Below, one piece after another: positions 60,601 through 64,000 of a stretch of 64,000 nt of DNA. Position 1 is the first letter of the stretch; each line of letters opens with the position of its first letter. The translations under genes and the position numbers were made by a program. The DNA lies in the NCBI RefSeq assembly GCF_050003625.1, contig NC_134400.1, positions 191,423,726 to 191,487,725 of the forward strand, given 5' to 3'. The notes below the pieces were generated by a model that was not told the origin of the DNA, did no database searches, and saw only the letters and a list, made by a program, of their open reading frames with translations. This DNA is from Haematobia irritans (lineage: Eukaryota; Arthropoda; Insecta; Diptera; Muscidae).

Positions 60601-61585
60601 AGAGCGAAAAGGGCTTTAATTCGTGATCACCCACAAAAAATTGAAAAGTCCACCCAAACCACAAAAAAATTTAAATTTTTATATGAAAAACTTCTTTTGC
60701 CCATATCTCCTAAACTAAGCGTCCTAGAGCGAAAAGGGCTTTAATCCGTGACCACCCTCAAAAATTGAAATTTTCATCCAAATCCTAAAAAAATTGAAAT
60801 TTTTATATGAAAAACTTCTTTTGCCCATATCTCCTAAACTAAGCGTCCTAGAGCGAAAAGGGCTTTAATCCGTGACCACCCTCAAAAATTGAATTTTTTA
60901 CCAAAATTCTAAAAAAATTGAAATTTTTATATGAAAAGCTTCTTTCAAATCCTAAAAAAATTGAAATTTTTATATGAAAAACTTCTTTTGCCCATATCTC
61001 CTAAACTAAGCGTCCTAGAGCGAAAAGGGCTTTAATTCGTGACCACCCTCAAAAATTGAAATTTTCATCCAAATCCGAAAAGGGCTTTAATCCGCGACCC
61101 CCCTCAAAAATTGAATTTTTTACCCAAATCCTAAAAAAATTGAAATTTTTATATGAAAAACTTCTTTTGCCCATATCTCCTAAACTAAGCGTCCTAGAGC
61201 GAAAAGGGCTTTAATTCGTGACCACCCCCAAAAAATTGAAAATTTTCATCCAAACCCCAAAAAATTGAAATTTTTGTATGAAAAACTTCTTTTGCCCATA
61301 TCTCCTAAACTAAGCGTCCTAGAGCGAAAATGGCTTTAATCCGTGACCCCCCTCAAAAATTGAATTTTTTACCCAAATCCTAAAAAAATTGAAATTTTTA
61401 TATGAAAAACTTCTTTTGCCTATATCTCCTAAACTAAGCGTCCTAGAGCGAAAAGGCCTTTAATCCGTGACCACCCTCAGAAATTGAAATTTTCATCCAA
61501 ATCCTAAAAAAATTGAAATTTTTATATGAAAAACTTCTTTTGCCCATATCTCCTAAACTAAGCGTCCTAGAGCGAAAAGGGCTTT
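57640..61585. repeat. block duplication in the satellite, offset about 2335 bp
   Basis: About 57640-59250 recurs at 59975-61585 (13 monomers). Shared order: CACCCCC with AAATTTAAATTTTC, GACCCCCCTC, CGTGATCACCCAC with GTCCACCC, a CAAAATTCT monomer with the AAGCTT junction (58591/60928), ATCCGAAAAGGGC (58742/61077), GCGAAAATGGC and CTCAGAAATTG. The copies part just after the last landmark. Confidence 0.75.
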
Positions 61586-64000
61586 AATTCGTGACCACCC
61601 TCAAAAATTGAAATTTTCATCCAAATCCTAAAAAAATTGAAATTTTTATATGAAAAACTTCTTTTGCCCATATCTCGTGACCACCCTCAAAAATTGAAAT
61701 TTTCATCCAAATCCTAAAAAAATTGAAATTTTTGTATGAAAAACTTCTTTTGCCCATATCTCCTAAACTAACCGTCCTAGAGCGAAAAGGGCTTTAATCC
61801 GTGACCCCCCCCAAAAATTGAATTTTTTACCCAAATCCTAAAAAAATTGAAATTTTTATATGAAAAACTTATTTTGCCCATATCTCCTAAACTAAGCGTC
61901 CTAGAGCGAAAAGGGCTTTAATTCGTGACCACCCCCAAAAAACTGAAAATTTTCATCCAAACCCCAAAAAATTGAAATTTTTGTATGAAAAACTTCTTTT
62001 GCCCATATCTCCTAAACTAAGCGTCCTAGAGCGAAAAGGGCTTTAATCCGTGACCACCCTCAGAAATTGAAATTTTCATCCAAATCCTAAAAAAATTGAA
62101 ATTTTTATATGAAAAGCTTCTTTTGCCCATATCTCCTAAACTAAGCGTCCTAGAGCGAAAAGGGCTTTAATTCGTGACCACCCTCAAAAATTGAAATTTT
62201 CATCCAAATCCTAAAAAAATTGAAATTTTTATATGAAAAACTTCTTTTGCCCATATCTCCTAAACTAAGCGTCCTAGAGCGAAAAGGGCTTTAATTCGTG
62301 ACCACCCTCAAAATTTGAATTTTTCATCCAAATCCTAAAAAAATTGAAATTTTTATATGAAAAACTTATTTTGCCCATATCTCCTAAACTAAGCGTCCTA
62401 GAGCGAAAAGGGCTTTAATCCGTGACCACCCTCAAAAATTGAAATTTTCATCCAAATCCTAAAAAAATTGAAATTTTTATATGAAAAACTTCTTTTGCCT
62501 ATATCTCCTAAACTAAGCGTCCTAGAGCGAAAAGGGCTTTAATCCGTGACCCCCCTCAAAAATTGAATTTTTTACCCAAATCCTAAAAAAATTGAAATTT
62601 TTATATGAAAAACTTCTTTTGCCCATATCTCCTAAACTAAGCGTCCTAGAGCGAAAAGGGCTTTAATTCGTGACCACCCCCAAAAAATTGAAATTTTCAT
62701 CCAAACCCCAAAAAAATTGAAATTTTTATATGAAAAACTTCTTTTGCCCATATCTCCTAAACTAAGCGTCCTAGAGCGAAAAGGGCTTTAATTCGTGACC
62801 ACCCTCAAAAATTGAAATTTTCATCCAAACCCCAAAAAAATTGAAATTTTTATATGAAAAACTTCTTTTGCCCATATCTCCTAAACTAAGCGTCCTAGAG
62901 CGAAAAGGGCTTTAATTCGTGACCACCCCCAAAAAATTTAAATTTTCATCCAAACCCCAAAAAAATTTAAATTTTTATATGAAAAACTTCTTTTGCCCAT
63001 ATCTCCTAAACTAAGCGTCCTAGAGCGAAAAGGGCTTTAATCCGTGACCCCCCTCAAAAATTGAATTTTTTACCCAAATCCTAAAAAAATTGAAATTTTT
63101 ATATGAAAAACTTCTTTTGCCCATATCTCCTAAACTAAGCGTCCTAGAGCGAAAAGGGCTTTAATCCGTGACCACCCTCAAAAATTGAATTTTTTACCCA
63201 AATCCTAAAAAAATTGAAATTTTTATATGAAAAACTTCTTTTGCCTATATCTCCTAAACTAAGCGTCCTAGAGCGAAAAGGGCTTTAATTCGTGATCACC
63301 CACAAAAAATTGAAAAGTCCACCCAAACCACAAAAAAATTTAAATTTTTATATGAAAAACTTCTTTTGCCCATATCTCCTAAACTAAGCGTCCTAGAGCG
63401 AAAAGGGCTTTAATCCGTGACCACCCTCAAAAATTGAAATTTTCATCCAAATCCTAAAAAAATTGAAATTTTTATATGAAAAACTTCTTTTGCCCATATC
63501 TCCTAAACTAAGCGTCCTAGAGCGAAAAGGGCTTTAATCCGTGACCACCCTCAAAAATTGAAATTTTCATCCAAATCCTAAAAAAATTGAAATTTTTATA
63601 TGAAAAACTTCTTTTGCCCATATCTCCTAAACTAAGCGTCCTAGAGCGAAAAGGGCTTTAATTCGTGATCACCCACAAAAAATTGAAAAGTCCACCCAAA
63701 CCACAAAAAAATTTAAATTTTTATATGAAAAACTTCTTTTGCCCATATCTCCTAAACTAAGCGTCCTAGAGCGAAAAGGGCTTTAATCCGTGACCACCCT
63801 CAAAAATTGAAATTATCATCCAAATCCTAAAAAAATTGAAATTTTTATATGAAAAACTTCTTTTGCCCATATCTCCTAAACTAAGCGTCCTAGAGCGAAA
63901 AGGGCTTTAATTCGTGACCACCCACAAAAAATTGAAAAGTCCACCCAACCCCCAAAAAAATTGAAATTTTTATATGAAAAACTTCTTTTGCCCATATCTC

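Larger units (their letters stand above)
26499..64000. repeat. 124-bp satellite array, right segment
   Basis: The satellite resumes in phase after the SINE and runs to the window edge. All main subtypes are mixed. The truncated monomer GAAAAGCTTCTTTCAAATCC, which creates AAGCTT, occurs 13 times here (near 26981, 31791, 32955, 33496, 35747, 41701, 43631, 46751, 47417, 53057, 54854, 58591 and 60937) and I saw none on the left. Chimeric monomers ATCCGAAAAGGGC and ATATCTCGTGACC occur four times each from 53 kb on. Several large block duplications are listed separately. No gene, tRNA or other mobile element is visible in these 37 kb. Confidence 0.96.

Overview
The window is almost entirely one AT-rich tandem satellite with a monomer of about 124 bp (roughly 460 copies by length). 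It is interrupted by a complete, apparently intact Ty3/gypsy-type LTR retrotransposon (8864-15330) and a short tRNA-derived SINE-like element (26154-26498). There is no single-copy host gene. The picture is constitutive heterochromatin (centromeric or pericentromeric type) of an insect. Three things point to a fly, probably a calyptrate (muscid or blow-fly relative): the lineage of the retrotransposon (mdg3/blastopia-like), a primer binding site matching the 3' end of tRNA-Lys(CTT), and a SINE body with a CCTAA tail that I recall from such flies. That assignment is inference; I could run no database search. LAYOUT: 1-8863 satellite; 8864-15330 retrotransposon with 492-bp LTRs and a 4-bp AATT target duplication; 15331-26153 satellite; 26154-26498 SINE with a 13-bp target duplication; 26499-64000 satellite. 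SATELLITE STRUCTURE: each monomer has a nearly invariant core of about 40 bp (ATATCTCC to GGGCTTTAAT) and a variable AT-rich part with two AAATTGAAATTTT-like subrepeats 31 bp apart. At least four subtypes alternate, and blocks of monomers are duplicated as higher-order units (offsets near 745, 993, 1079, 1549, 1859, 1930 and 2335 bp). Recurrent chimeric or truncated monomers mark recombination junctions, and subtype use changes along the window. RETROTRANSPOSON: one uninterrupted 1614-codon gag-pol frame encodes Gag with two zinc knuckles, protease, reverse transcriptase, RNase H and integrase, ending in a basic tail with an AT-hook-like motif. There is no env. The LTRs differ at one base in 492, so the insertion is recent, and a paralogous satellite segment at 23.4-24.2 kb preserves the empty site. 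The parts form a full replication unit: LTR promoter and poly(A) signal, tRNA primer site, coding frame and polypurine tract. The most interesting hypothesis is that the integrase AT-hook steers the element to the AT-rich satellite in which it sits.
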